64,000 bases of DNA from Capsicum annuum (lineage: Eukaryota > Streptophyta > Magnoliopsida > Solanales > Solanaceae): contig NC_061120.1 of NCBI RefSeq assembly GCF_002878395.1, positions 100,482,227-100,546,226 of the forward strand, given 5' to 3'. The position numbers and the translations under genes are program-made. Positions 34,916 to 46,860 of this stretch are shown here, piece by piece. Within the stretch, counting starts at the first letter, position 1; each line of letters opens with the position of its first letter. The notes under the pieces are model-generated. The model did not search any database. It was given only the letters and a program-made list of their open reading frames with translations, and was not told the DNA's origin.

Positions 34916-35062
34916 TTGATTTGTAATTTTCTATAGATGAATAATCTTTTGTACTTCTTGCTTACAAATAGAAGCACGTGAACTAAGATGAGATAGTGAT
35001 GAATTTTTTCATAAAATTTCTCTTGTGATGTCACTATCTTACCCCCCTTAATTTCGGGAAAA

Positions 35063-36033
35063 CTATCTTATCAAACTGATAATATGTAAATCAAGCAGTG
35101 AACATACCCCCATTAACGGTTTAAGATAGCGAATAATAGAGGGCGATTCAAACCCAACATAAATTTTTAATCTTCTTTGAGAGCCCATCTTAGTGCAATT
35201 TGATGGTGCTATAAGAAGATATACAACACACCTAAAAATTCTCAGATGAGATATATTAGGATTTTGACCCAAAATTAATTACAACGGAGAATTTATGATA
35301 ATTTATTAGTCTGAGATAAACTAGTATCGCAACATGCAAAATTGCATGACCCCAAACAGAAGTGGATAACTTAGTTTTTATAAGTAATGGTCTTGCTATC
35401 AATTACAGACATTTAATTAATGACTCGGCAAGGCCATTTTGAGTGTGAACATGAGCTATAGGATGTTCCACTCTTATCCCAATCGATACACAATAGTCAT
35501 TAAAGGTTTAGGATGAAAATTCTGCAACATTATTAAGGCGAATAGACTTAATCTAATTATCAGGAAACTGTACCCATAGTTGTATTATTTGTGCCAATAA
35601 TCTTGCAAATGCCAAGTTGCAAGATGACAATAGGCACACATAAGACCATCTAGAAGAAGCATATATTAGGATTATAAAGTATCTAAACGGCCACTAGATG
35701 GGTGAATGAGTCCACAAATATCTTCATATATGCATTCCAAGAACGTGGGAGACTCAATCTTAACTTTTCTTATTGAAGGCCTCACACTCAACTTGCCTTG
35801 ATAACAAACATTACATAAAAATTCACCATTTGAAAGAACCTTCAAGTTCTTTGATGGATGCCCATTTGAATTTTCTATAATTCGTCTCATCATTATAGAT
35901 CCAAGATGTCCCAAATGATCATACCAAAGTATGAAAGTACTGGAATTAGTAAACTTCTGGTTTACTATAGAATGTGCTTCAATTGCACAAATCGTTGTCC
36001 AATATAGGCCAAAATATAAAGTAGGATACTTTT
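35063..36033 (-). pseudogene. Copia pre-integrase domain and integrase, left part (broken)
   Basis: Read right to left. 35914-35672 gives MGHLGSIMMRRIIENSNGHP, CYQGKLSVRPS and ECIYEDICGLIHP, the GAG-pre-integrase domain and start of the integrase core. 35640-35280 holds the core in broken frames. 35272-35063 gives NISHLRIFRCVVYLLIAPS and RRLKIYVGFESPSIIRYL, the standard copia integrase C-terminal block. Integrase inserts the DNA copy into the chromosome. The N-terminal side is cut at 36033 by the nested element and resumes at 58023. Confidence 0.82.
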
Positions 36034-37546
36034 TGTAATGCCCCGAGACTACTCCCTGGATGTCACGTGTGGCTTAGAACCACAACTGATCCCAAGCCAA
36101 CCCATGTACCGGCATACTTCTTGAACAACTGATTTAAAATGTATATAAAAACAAAATTTACTGAGTGGAAGAAAAATCATGACATACTTTGTTTCAAAAT
36201 ATTTCTGTTCAAAGATTACAATACTGAAATATTAAAGAATGAGGAATTGAGACTACATACAATGACTCTAGCTAACTATCTATGAAACCTTTATTATACT
36301 GACTATAGGTAGTCGAGACATGACCCCCAACTATCCCAAATCAATACATACAAATAAGAAAAATACAATACAAGAACTGCAACTGACTTGAGTCCTCGAA
36401 ATAAGAGAACTCATCACCTGCTGGTTTAATACTGTGTATGCCTGACCCTGGGGTGTAGGCTACATCTGGTACCTTCTAGCTACAAATGCATATATGTGGT
36501 CAGTATATTGAAATGTACTGAGTATGTGAGACATACACTAAATCATAAAAATACTTAATATATGCCTTAAAATTGAGAACATAAGCTATTTGCTGAAATA
36601 TGCATTTAAATCATGGTTGTACATAAAATATGTAAGACGTAGTGAAATTTCCAAATCGTAAGCTAAAATATTTTTGTAAACTGAGAAGAGGTAGAGACAT
36701 AAATATTATATATAAATATCAAGTTAAAGCTGAATATGTTGTAAAACTATACTGAGGATTATGTATGAATACTCAGTTAGAAATCATAGAATGGGAATGA
36801 TATAAGATCATGCATATTTGAATTGAAACGTAAACTAAAAATAAACTGAGGATCTGAATATACAAACATACTGAGCATGACGACATGAATATGAAAATCG
36901 AATGCAAGACTAAGCATAAATATATATTAAAATAATCTGAATAACTGGATAACTGATATACTGAATACTTGTTCATACAAACCTGAACTGAACAAAATTT
37001 GAATACTAAACTAGAAAATGTGGGAGATAACTACAATCGACATGCCCCAATCTGAGCTAATATTGATCCAACCTATAACCCCAATTGGAAGGGTGTCGAT
37101 ATCATGCCAAGGGTACCAATACTAGCTTGTCACTTAGTTTATAGCTTGTCAATTCAAGTTATCACCTTCTATCAAACGGACACTCCTAGGTAAAATGAGC
37201 ATAATTTTCTACTCTAATATTAGATTAAGGTCAAATTAGATGTGCTGGAAAGAATACTCGAAGATCTTTCATTTTATATATAGTAGGCCACCTTAATAAT
37301 TATATTCAAGGAGTTACACTCATTTAAAGTTGACACTTATAGGATCACATATTAAAACTAAATTGATACAAGTGTTCTCAACTCAATTTTGCTCTCAGTG
37401 CTTTCTATTACCATGATTCGCATCAAAAACACTTTATACACAAGGTGAATGGTCATGAAAATTATGGATTGAAATAATTGCTTTAGAGCCTTTAAAACAT
37501 ATGATGGATAGTTGGAAACTTATCTAGGAACTTGTGGGGTATTACA
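36034..37546 (-). repeat. Left (3') LTR of the non-autonomous element, internally deleted (1513 bp)
   Basis: Aligns with the right LTR at both ends: 36034-37130 with 40146-41265, then 37130-37440 with about 42835-43165, then 37490-37546 with about 57960-58017. It lacks the 41266-42835 and 57100-57950 parts of the right LTR. CTTGTCAA/AGTTTATAGC text from the repeat zone lies near the first deletion point. Confidence 0.8.
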
Positions 37547-40145
37547 ATATCTCCCACTTGGGATTATTCATCCTCAAATAAAGACTAAGATTCGTATGAA
37601 AAGAATATAGTTACTGTCTTGTAACTTAATTTCTAAAATTTATCATGCCTTGTAACTGGAATAACCTCTTGACAGGGTACTAACTTAGATGATAATATGT
37701 AATATGAACACATACTTAGGAATCATATGGAATAATGTAGACATGACTTGCCTTTTAATGAAGGACATAACTGCACTGAAACAATAATACTTCAATCATG
37801 AAACTAATTTTTGAGCTGAATTGATTGACTATAAGGAACTGATTCATGCTTAAAGTTTAGAACTCAATTTAAACATTCATGACACGATCATACATATAGA
37901 ACAATGAAGTGATAGCTAATGTAATAGAATTTCCATGAGTTTCTAAGAATGGTATATGAGTTTCCTCAAACTCTCCTAATCATAACTTCTAAAAACAATC
38001 AAGGGAATGAATTTTACGCATGATTTGAGCATGGGATTCATATAAAGAATTGTAACATGGCTATAACTCTATAACATGGATTATAGGCATATAGAATAGA
38101 AGCTATAATAGGATTACTCTACCTTAGGCAATGCAACTGTTAACTTTCAAGCATAGCAACACTTCTCAAACACTTTTCTTAGCTATACTATTCCTCTTAA
38201 GTGCTACACTTCATTTTTCCTACTTATAACCTTCACATGGGTACATATGACTACCCCAACCAAAGTCTGAGTTGAAATATATACTCTCACCACGTTCAAG
38301 CCTAAATCAAAGTCACAAGTTACTACATATAACACCCCTAAGATTCTCAACTAAATATACCATATACCAAAAACTTTACCTCAATCTTCCTTCACACTTA
38401 TAGCCTTAGATAAAACAAGAATACAATAATCTTTTTCTAATATAGACTATTTACTCTCTCGCATCTAAGCCATTGTTTGTCTATTTTTATCATCACTATC
38501 TTTACATAAGAAGAGGTCACTAAAAGGTTAGAACATGAGGTCCTGAAGCATTAAAGAATATTATGCATAACTTTTACACTTTATTGAAGTCAGAGGAGTA
38601 GAGTATTAGTGTCATGGATTCATTAAGGAGATCTAAATTAAGGAAATACATGACATAATGCAAATTATCACTGGTCATTAAGGGTGCACCATGAGTTATT
38701 GGAATTGAGCATACTGTAAAGCATGAGTACATGAGTCATAAGATGTATGACCTTAGTTTGGAGTTCGTAAATTCATGGAATATGATTTGTACTTCTAAGT
38801 AAACTGGAACTCCTTATACTAAGAACTGGGAGCGTACATAATTCTATATGATGTATTTGAATATGAGCAATGATCATACAGCTGACTTGTAAGGCTTTGG
38901 TAAGTGTCTTAATGACAGAAGTACAAATATTTGTGTCGAGATAAGAATGGGTCAGACATATTCCTTCCCAAGTGATATTCTACAACACACTGACAACACC
39001 ACTAAAAATCTAAGAGCCTGACTTGGTTCTTTGTTCTATCATCTCTCCCTTAGATTTAAGCCATGGTTCTAAGTCTGTGGGCCCTTTTAGTAAATTCTAA
39101 ACTAAACTACAATCACTCTACTCTAAAGTTTGAGATATAACGATACACATAAATACTAAACTCCTCCTTAAAAACTGTACCTGAAGGTGTAGATCCACTG
39201 CTAGTACTTCCTCCTGAGATACAACTCTTACATTTCCATAGCCCCAATAGTTATCATATAATAACTTAAATACTTACTATTTAGAATCTTCATGAGTATC
39301 ACCATACCTTTAAAACTCTTCTTTCTATTAGCTTAATCATTTACAATTTAAACTTAGATTTTATCATTCAACATGGATATCCCCAAACTTTTAATATACT
39401 ATACTAACTTAATACTACTGGATAGGAATCATGAAACACTAACCCACACAAAATTTTATGAACAAATCCAACCTTAACAAATTTCTCTATTTTTGTCTGG
39501 TCACTGCCCCATTCCTAGCCTGACTAAAGCATTAACATACTCTAAGTACCTTTAACTAGTAAATCTCTATTAATGTATTATCATACAATATATACAATAC
39601 CTTTCTATCCCCATGGATACATAATATACTAAATCCAAATAAATACTATACCTATTTTACTACTGTTAAAATTCTAGGTTCATACTTCTAACTCTAGTTC
39701 ATATGCTTCATAGGATTAATTGAAGGGATTTAAAGGCACATCTAACTATGGCTAATACATAATTTTCATGAACATGAATAAAATCTTTCAAACATTGAAG
39801 TATAAAAACACTGATGGGATTCTTTCGAGCCAACATGCGATCTCATAACTATCTGTGGGGACAATCTGAGAAAATTCTATCAATAGAAATTTAAGCTTGA
39901 CTATTTCTGTTAACTCAAAAATAAGGCTGAGTTGGAATAAATGGAGAAATGTAAGAATCTGTATAATTTTCTTAGAGATTATTTTTACCGCATGATCTGA
40001 GATATAAAAGAAAGAAAATATTTATTAAATGTCGAATAGCCTCTTAAAAAAGTACATATGTTTTCGTACCATTCCACAAAACTTTACTAGACACGACTTC
40101 AAAGACACCCTAGGACACTTAAACTCTATGCTCTGATACCAAGTT
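37547..40145 (-). other. Internal region of the non-autonomous element, no coding seen
   Basis: On the minus strand it starts after the primer site at 40130-40141 and ends in GAGGATGAATAATCCCAAG-TGGGAGATAT next to the 3' LTR (37547-37575). I read both strands for gag, zinc-knuckle and RT wording and saw none. The open frame 40025-40285 spans the LTR junction and is not a gene. It presumably acts as packaging and replication sequence only. Confidence 0.65.
40130..40141 (-). other. Primer binding site, initiator Met-tRNA type
   Basis: Minus strand TGGTATCAGAGC, an exact match to the plant initiator Met-tRNA complement, four bases inside the right LTR (which starts at 40146). It proves the minus-strand orientation of this element. 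Confidence 0.88.
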
Positions 40146-43100
40146 TGTAATGACCTGAGACTACCCCTAGACATCACATGGTGCTTAGAACCACAAGTGA
40201 TACCAAGCCAACCCATGTACTGGCATACTTCTTTAACAACTGATTTAAAATATATATAATAACTAAATTTGTCGAGCGAAAGCATAATAATGACATAATA
40301 TGTTTCAAAACATTTCTACTCAATGTTTACAACATTAAAATCTAGAATAATAAAGAATTGAGACTACATACAATGACTCTAGCTAACTATCTGTGAAATA
40401 TCTACTATACTAACTATAGGTAGTTGGGACATGACCCCCAACTATCCTAAATTAATATATATGAATGAGAAAAATATAATACAAGAATTGCAACTGACTT
40501 GAGTCCTCAAAATAATAGAACTCATCACCTGTTGGTTGAATGCTATGAATTATCTGAACCTAGCATGTGGGTTACATATGGTACCTATATCAAGAAGCAA
40601 TATAGCCACAATACATATATATGGTTAGTACATTGGAATGTACTGAGTATGTGCTACATATACTAAATCATAAAAATACTTTTAAAAATACTTAATATAT
40701 GCTTGATAACTGAGGACATAAGTTATTTGCTAAAATATGCATTTAAATCATAGCTATACGTAAAAGCTATAAGATGAAGTGAAATTTCAAAATCATGAGC
40801 TAAAATATTTCTGTAAACTGAAAAGCGGTAGAGACATGAATACTATATGAAATATCAAGTTAAAGTTGAATATGCTGTAAAACTGTACTAAGGATCATGT
40901 ATGAATACTGGGTCTGAAACCATGAAATAGAAATTAACAAAAGATCAGGCATATCTTAATTGAAATATAAACTAAACACAAATTGAGGATCTAAATATAC
41001 AAATATACTGAGCATGAATGAATGAACATGAAAAATCAAATGTAAGACCAAGAATAAGCACGTACTGAAATAATTTGAATAATTGGATAGCTAATATACT
41101 GAACACTTGGTCATGCAAACCTGAACTGAACAAAATTTAATACTAAACTGGAAATCGTAGGAGATAACTACAACCTACATGCCCCAATCTGAGCTAATTA
41201 GGGTTTAACCTATAACCCTAGCTAGAAGGGTATTAATACCTTGCCAAGGGTACCAATACTGGCTGGCGTGGATCCACTAATATGATGTCCTGAAGGACGA
41301 GGGTGTCATGCCTCTACTGATGGGGCACTATCAAAAGCTATGGTGGAATGTAGGTATGTAGCTTACAGACTGCTACTAACAACTTATACCTAATTGAAAG
41401 GGGAGCCACCATCCCATTGTTTACTCGGTGCTAAGTATTACTCCCAACTAAAAGACATTGAAGCATGAATTGGTACATGCACTGATAACTGATATAATCA
41501 GGTTATGGCATTCTGAAAATGATAGTACAAGCATAATCTAAAGTAATCATGAACATGTAAACTGATGTATGTCTGAATTCCTAGGTATCGGGTATTCATA
41601 ACCTGCGTTCTCTGACTAATGCAACTAAACATGATAATATTGAAAACTAATCATAAAAGAGAATTTCCTGATTAAACATATTATACTAAACTGTGAGAAT
41701 TCATTATTCTGAGTTTGGGAAGATGTTAAGCTTATGAGAACAACATGTACGCATGGTTCAATTTCAAGGATAGACCATAATTCCAAAAAAATTCCATAAT
41801 TTCAAAGTAATGACATGATAAGAAATTTCATGACTTAAACTTAAGGATCCAATAATTTCATCAATATAACAACTTGTCATGGTTAGAGTATGACGAATAC
41901 TTGAAGTTATGAGGAAATATGATTTCATGGTTGGCATTAAGAATTTACATAGAGAAATCATGGAATTTATGATTTTCATGGTACCCTAACTAAAAATAGG
42001 ATTAGGGGAAATTTTAGGAAAACTCATATAACTTGTTCATATTCTTGAAATCTTGACTAATACCATGTAAAACATGCTTGGATTTGAGAATATTGTGAAT
42101 GATATGATATGGGCCTAAGAAACCATGAAAAATTATTAAAACATGCTTATAAGTGAATTTTATATCACGGGAGATTGAATTCAAGCTTGGAGTATCAATT
42201 GGATAAAACCCTAGTTTATGAAATTCATAAAATTCATGAGTAAATTAGAGTTTTGAGCATGAGGATGAAAGGAAATCCTCATTGAATACCCATATATCTG
42301 AGTTTATTGGCTTTTGTAAGGAAACTTGGTTTGGGAGCTTTTGGAGTTGAACTTTGGGCAGAAACCGTAATCTCTTTTCTCTTGAGTATGGAGAGGAGAA
42401 TGAATATTTAAAACTGACTTTTAATGTGAAAAATAGCATAGAATAGAGGTTTTAAGTCGTGGAAGAGGAGTTTGATGTGAAGCAAAGACCAAATTACCCC
42501 TAAGGAAACCCAAAGAAAATTGTAAAAATTTTCAGTTGACATCAACGTTGATGACTTGTGAACTAGTTGATAACTTATCAACCTAGTCGTCACCCTCTAG
42601 AAAGACTTGTACACTTTTTGGTTAAGGTTGACGACTTATTTGATAGCTTATAAACTAGTTGATAACTCATCAACCTAGTCGTCACCCTCTATTTGAACTT
42701 GGACACTTTCTGATTAAGGTTGACGACTTAGTTGATAGCTTGTCAACTAATTGATGCCTTATCAACCTATTAATCACCTTCTATAAATGATTTAGGGTAT
42801 TTTATAGTTAAGTCTGACAAATAAGTTTATAAATCATCACTTAGTTGACATCTTGTCAACTTAAGTCACCACCTTCTATCAGACAGACACTCCCAGGTAA
42901 ATAAGAATACATTTCTACTTCGACATCGAATTAAGGTGAAATCAGATGCGTTGCAAATAAGACTCAAAGATATTTAATTTGATATATAGTAGACACCCCA
43001 AATAATTATATTCAAGGAGTTACACTTGTTTAAAGTTGACCCTTGTAGGATCAGATACTAAAACTCAATCGATACAAGTGTTTTCAACTCGACTTTGCTC

Positions 43101-43188
43101 TAAGTGCTTCCTATGATCGTGATTCCCATCGAAAGTACTTTACACACAAAGTGAATGATCATGAAACTTAATTATGTCTTATCATAAT
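40146..43188 (-). repeat. Right (5') LTR of the non-autonomous element, first segment
   Basis: Starts TGTAATGACCTGAGAC and matches 36034-37440 apart from a 1.6-kb part missing in the left LTR. Contains the repeat zone 42541-42890. Cut at 43188 by the Athila-like element. Open frames at 41764, 42245 and 42408 lie in this LTR and are not genes. Confidence 0.82.
42541..42890. repeat. Tandem ~115-bp repeats with dyad words in the LTR
   Basis: Three to four units with GTTGACGACTTA, TTGATAGCTT(G/A)T(C/A)AACTA, GTTGATAACTTATCAAC and CTAGTCGTCACC. GTTGATAACTTATCAAC is itself a palindrome around its central base, and GACGACT...AGTCGTC forms an outer inverted pair. A relative zone sits at 57495-57790 in the same LTR. 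Confidence 0.85.
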
Positions 43189-44736
43189 TGATGTTCTAGC
43201 TTTTGACGAAACATTTTGCATTTTTTTCTTGGAAAAATTGCATGTTTTCAAGAAACCAAGGTTGCATTTAATGATGGGTTTTAGTGTTTCAGGGTAAGGA
43301 GATAGCTGAAGGAAAAGACTCCAAAAATTAGTACAAAAACACTTCTAACGATCAAAATGGTAGACCACCAGTCTCACGATGGACCACCAATTTAACCGTC
43401 AGGCCCAAACAGAACCCATGATTTTAGAAGACTCAGCAATGACCCATGTAGTGGACAACCAGTCTTGCGACGAACCACCACTTATCCTGAAACATCCAAA
43501 AATTGCTCATATGGTTGACGTCAGTCTTGCAATGGACCACCACTTTGGCCGTCAGTACTTAGTAGAACCTACCTCTCCAGGATCATAAGCGACGACCCAT
43601 TTGGTGAACCGTCAGTCTTGCAACGGACCACCACTTTGGCCGTTAGTGCTAAGCAGAACTTGACTTTCAAGGATCATCAATTACAGCTAATATAGTGGAC
43701 CATCAGAATTATGACGGACCACCACTTTGGCCGTCACTTTGGATGCGGTTTTCATAATTTCAAATTTTAAATCCTTTTTGGTTGGGAATATATAAATATC
43801 CAGTTTTAGGTTTTATCTTTACCTTTTTATTTTTTATCAGATTTTCCATGCTTGAAACATATTGTACATAGTTTTTCTCTAAGATTCATTCTAGAATTAT
43901 GGATCTAGATTCCATTATCATTTTCTCCATTGAAGATTAAAGAACAATAATTGTGACTTTTGTAAGTAAATTTTGAATTAATTTATGAATACCACAATGA
44001 CTTCTTCTCTTTTTGTGATGGAGATGTGTGGCTAAGCTCCCATAACTAGGGTTATGGGAGCCTTGATGTGAATAACTGATTGAGGGTTGTGAATTTAGTA
44101 GATTCCCATGATTAATTAATATTGCATAAACCCTTCTTTACTTTAATGACTTTTCTTGGTTGCAAACTTGAAAAGTGAGCCCAAGAACATCACTTGTTCG
44201 AATAGAAAAGTATTTGTTGAAAAAAAAGGGTTTACATAAATCTAAAGGCTTTAACCTTTGGATAGAGGGTAGATGCAGGATCAACCCCTGCGAGAATATA
44301 GTTGAATAAATAATACGTTCCTTATGTTTGAAAGAATTAAGGGATAAGCTACTCATTTAGGTTGAGAAATTAATGGGTAAGCCATAGAATTCAATTACTC
44401 TTGCAATTAGAATTGTTCATTGGGAATCCAAAATAGTTCACAACCCTAGCTACTTAAGCATCTAGGTAACCATAAATCTAGTTTGACTTCTCTTACTGAA
44501 TTACTATTTGCAATATAATTGACATTTTGATTACTTTCTATGACAAACATTTGAATACAGTTGATAAATCAAAACCCCCACTTTATTCTGGAACCCTGGA
44601 TCAACATTCTAATAACAACCATAATACTTAGTGAGCACAGTATTCCCTGTAGGATTCGATACCTAACCTAGTTAGGTTTTATATTTGATAGCATCCGCTT
44701 ACACTTTCTAGCGAGAGTTGTAATTTGGGCATATCA
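43189..44736 (+). repeat. 5' LTR of the Athila-like element (1548 bp)
   Basis: TGATGTTCTAGC to GGGCATATCA; partner 55531-57094. Contains the GGTGGACC/GGACCACC word zone (43350-43735), a TATATAAATA box (43789-43798), and near the end GAGAGTTGTAATTTGGGC. The small frames 43379-43588 and 44138-44356 are LTR sequence. Confidence 0.92.
43350..43798 (+). promoter_or_regulatory. LTR promoter: reiterated GGTGGACCGTC/GACGGACCACC words, then TATA box
   Basis: About five units of 80-90 bp. Each pairs a GGTGGACCGTCA-type word with a GACGGACCACCA-type word 6-8 bases later, then ACTTTGGCCGTCA. The two words can fold on each other as two 5-bp stems around one A-A mismatch (GGTGG-A-CCGTC with GACGG-A-CCACC). 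The last unit ends at about 43735, and TATATAAATA follows at 43789-43798. The same layout is in the 3' LTR (55687-56090, TATA at 56140-56149). Regulation is inferred from position only. Confidence 0.6.
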
Positions 44737-44739
44737 AAT

Positions 44740-44759
44740 TTTGGCGCCGTTGTTGGGGA
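44740..44759 (+). other. Primer binding site, Asp-tRNA type
   Basis: TTTTGGCGCCGTTGTTGGGG follows the 5' LTR. Athila elements typically have TGGCGCCGTTGCCGGGGA, complementary to the Asp-tRNA end; here the CC near the middle has become TT (C-to-T changes). Confidence 0.88.
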
Positions 44760-44866
44760 ATATGGTTGTCAATGAAGTCTGTGATTGTTAATTGACCTTT
44801 GATCAAAATTTCCCAAATTTTACTTTTTGTCTATTATTTTTGTTTTTTGCAGGTTGATTGTCTTGT

Positions 44867-46860
44867 ATGCCAAGTACATGTAGATCTGGAACCTCAACTT
44901 ATTAGCAAAATAGATAGTCAATAGGACCTAGAGAGTGTAGCTTCTCAGCAGGAAGAAGCTATACTAGCTACCTTAGCAGCTGTACAACTGAATCAGTAGA
45001 ATACAAAGAATGCAGGCTGGGCACTAAACCCAAATGATGATGATATGGGTGATGGCGATTTATTAAATCCAGTCAACCAGAGGTGTGTAGAAAATGTGCT
45101 TGCACCAATAAATAGGAATGTCAATATAAATTGCCCTGCTAGGGCGAGACTAGAGCTCCAGGCCGTCCAATTTAATCTTGTGGACAATGATGATGATTTG
45201 GATGAAGATGGTGCAATAGGGGATATTATTCCTCCACCCTTAGAACTTGGATCTAAGTTTAATATCACAAGTACTATGATCCAGTTGTTGCACCTAAAAG
45301 TGCTGTTCGGTGGACTTACGGGTGATGATCCGAATATGTATTTGGTCAATTTTATCTTGACTGCAAATCATTTAACAACCTAGGATTTGGGGAAAATGCT
45401 ATTCAGTTGTGGCTGTTCCCATTATCTCTATCTGGAGAGGCAGCTTTGTGGTTGAATGAGCTAACTCCCAACTCTATTGCCAATTAGAGGCAATAGAAAG
45501 ATGCTTTCCTAGAAAGGTTCTTTCCACTATCCAAGAGGGCACAGTTGAGAGATGAAATTAGTAACTTCAGATAACTTCCAATTGAAGCACTCTATAATAC
45601 TTGGGAGAGATTCAAGAAGAAGCTTATGCAGTGTCCAAATCATCAGATGACCAATGTCCACTTGATGGAGATCTTATATCGGGCCTTGAACTCTGTGACA
45701 AAGCTAGTAGTGGATAATGCTAGGGGTGGGTCATTCATGGACCTCACTTTTCTTGAAGCAGCTGAGATACTGGATCATATGAAAAAACAGAGTAGAGCTT
45801 GGCATACCAAGGATTCTGAGGTAGCAAGCTCTACTGTATCTATTAGCATAACTGCAGAGCAGAGGAGAAGAAAAGAAGAATGTGACCAGGACATGGCTCA
45901 ATAAAGAAACAGATGGATCTTCTAACTAAGCATTTATTATTAGGAAAGATAGATAAGCATTAAAGGGAAGGGCCGAATCTAATTTTGAGGAGGAAGCCAA
46001 TTACTTGAACAATCAAGGGTGTTTTCGAGGCGGTGGCCAAGGAAACCAAAGTCGGAACTATTATGAAAAATATGGCTATAAGGACCGCAATTAAGGAAAT
46101 TGGAAGAATAAAAATGACAGAAGTGGGTTGTACAACCCTCTTGGAAATTGTGAGGCTGCTGCGACTAGTTCGAAAAAGATGTCTATAGAGGACATGATGA
46201 ATAAGTTATTAAAGGGAGTAGAAGCAACCAATACTGGGGTGGCTGAGATGAAAAGTGATTTATCCTCAATAAATCGATTAGTGGATTCACACTCTACTTT
46301 GATAAAATAGTTGGAGTGCTAATTGAACCAACTGTCTACCATTTTCAATCAAAGGAAAAGTGGCACCCTACCAAGTGACACTGTTAAGAACCCGAGGAAA
46401 GATGGTTCGTGTATGATAGTTACCATCGGTAGTGGTAAGGTATTGGTAAGCCCTCATGTGGGCAAGCCTTTGGTTGATATTGTGGAATATGATGTTGAGA
46501 AAACAGAACTTGATCACCCAGCGGAGTCTGAGAAATTGGATAAAGTTATTGATATTACACCATGCAACTATCAATAGTTTGATGAGTCAGAGAAGAGAAA
46601 TGGACCCCATCGGTTGAAGAAGAAGGTTGACGACACAAAGTTTGGCAAGTTTATGGCCATACTTAAGCAGTTGACAATCAATTTGCCATTAGTGGAGGCA
46701 TTGGAGCAAATGTTCGGGTATGCAAAGTTTATGAAAGACCTTTTTATGAAGAAGCAGACAATTAGTTTTGAGCCGATAGACAATCTCCATTATTGTGGTG
46801 CTATTTCCACAAGGTTATTGGTGCAGAAGAAGGCAGACCCGGGAGCATTTACTATCCTAT
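44867..46860 (+). pseudogene. gag of the Athila-like element (broken)
   Basis: Starts near MPSTCRSGTS at 44867 with early stops, then a frameshifted EEAILATLAAVQLNQ segment. From 45045 it runs LLNPVNQRCVENVLAP..., with an acidic patch DDDDLDEDG-like. The retrotransposon gag domain spans about 45370-45900: LFPLSLSGEAALWLNEL, AFLERFFPLSKRAQLRDEI and ERFKKKLMQCPNHQM. A spacer to 46860 includes MSIEDMMNKLLKGVEATNTG and the VDIVEYDVEKTE stretch. Stops often replace Trp (for example NxRQxKDAF near 45485) or Gln. A capsid protein would be produced by an intact copy. Confidence 0.85.

Noticed and set aside
43379..43588. Short plus-strand frame in the Athila-like LTR, and the CRISPR-like look of evenly spaced repeats at 43350-43740
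   Set aside because: The repeats are degenerate, part of an LTR with an identical partner 12 kb away, in plant DNA; there are no constant repeats with unique spacers.
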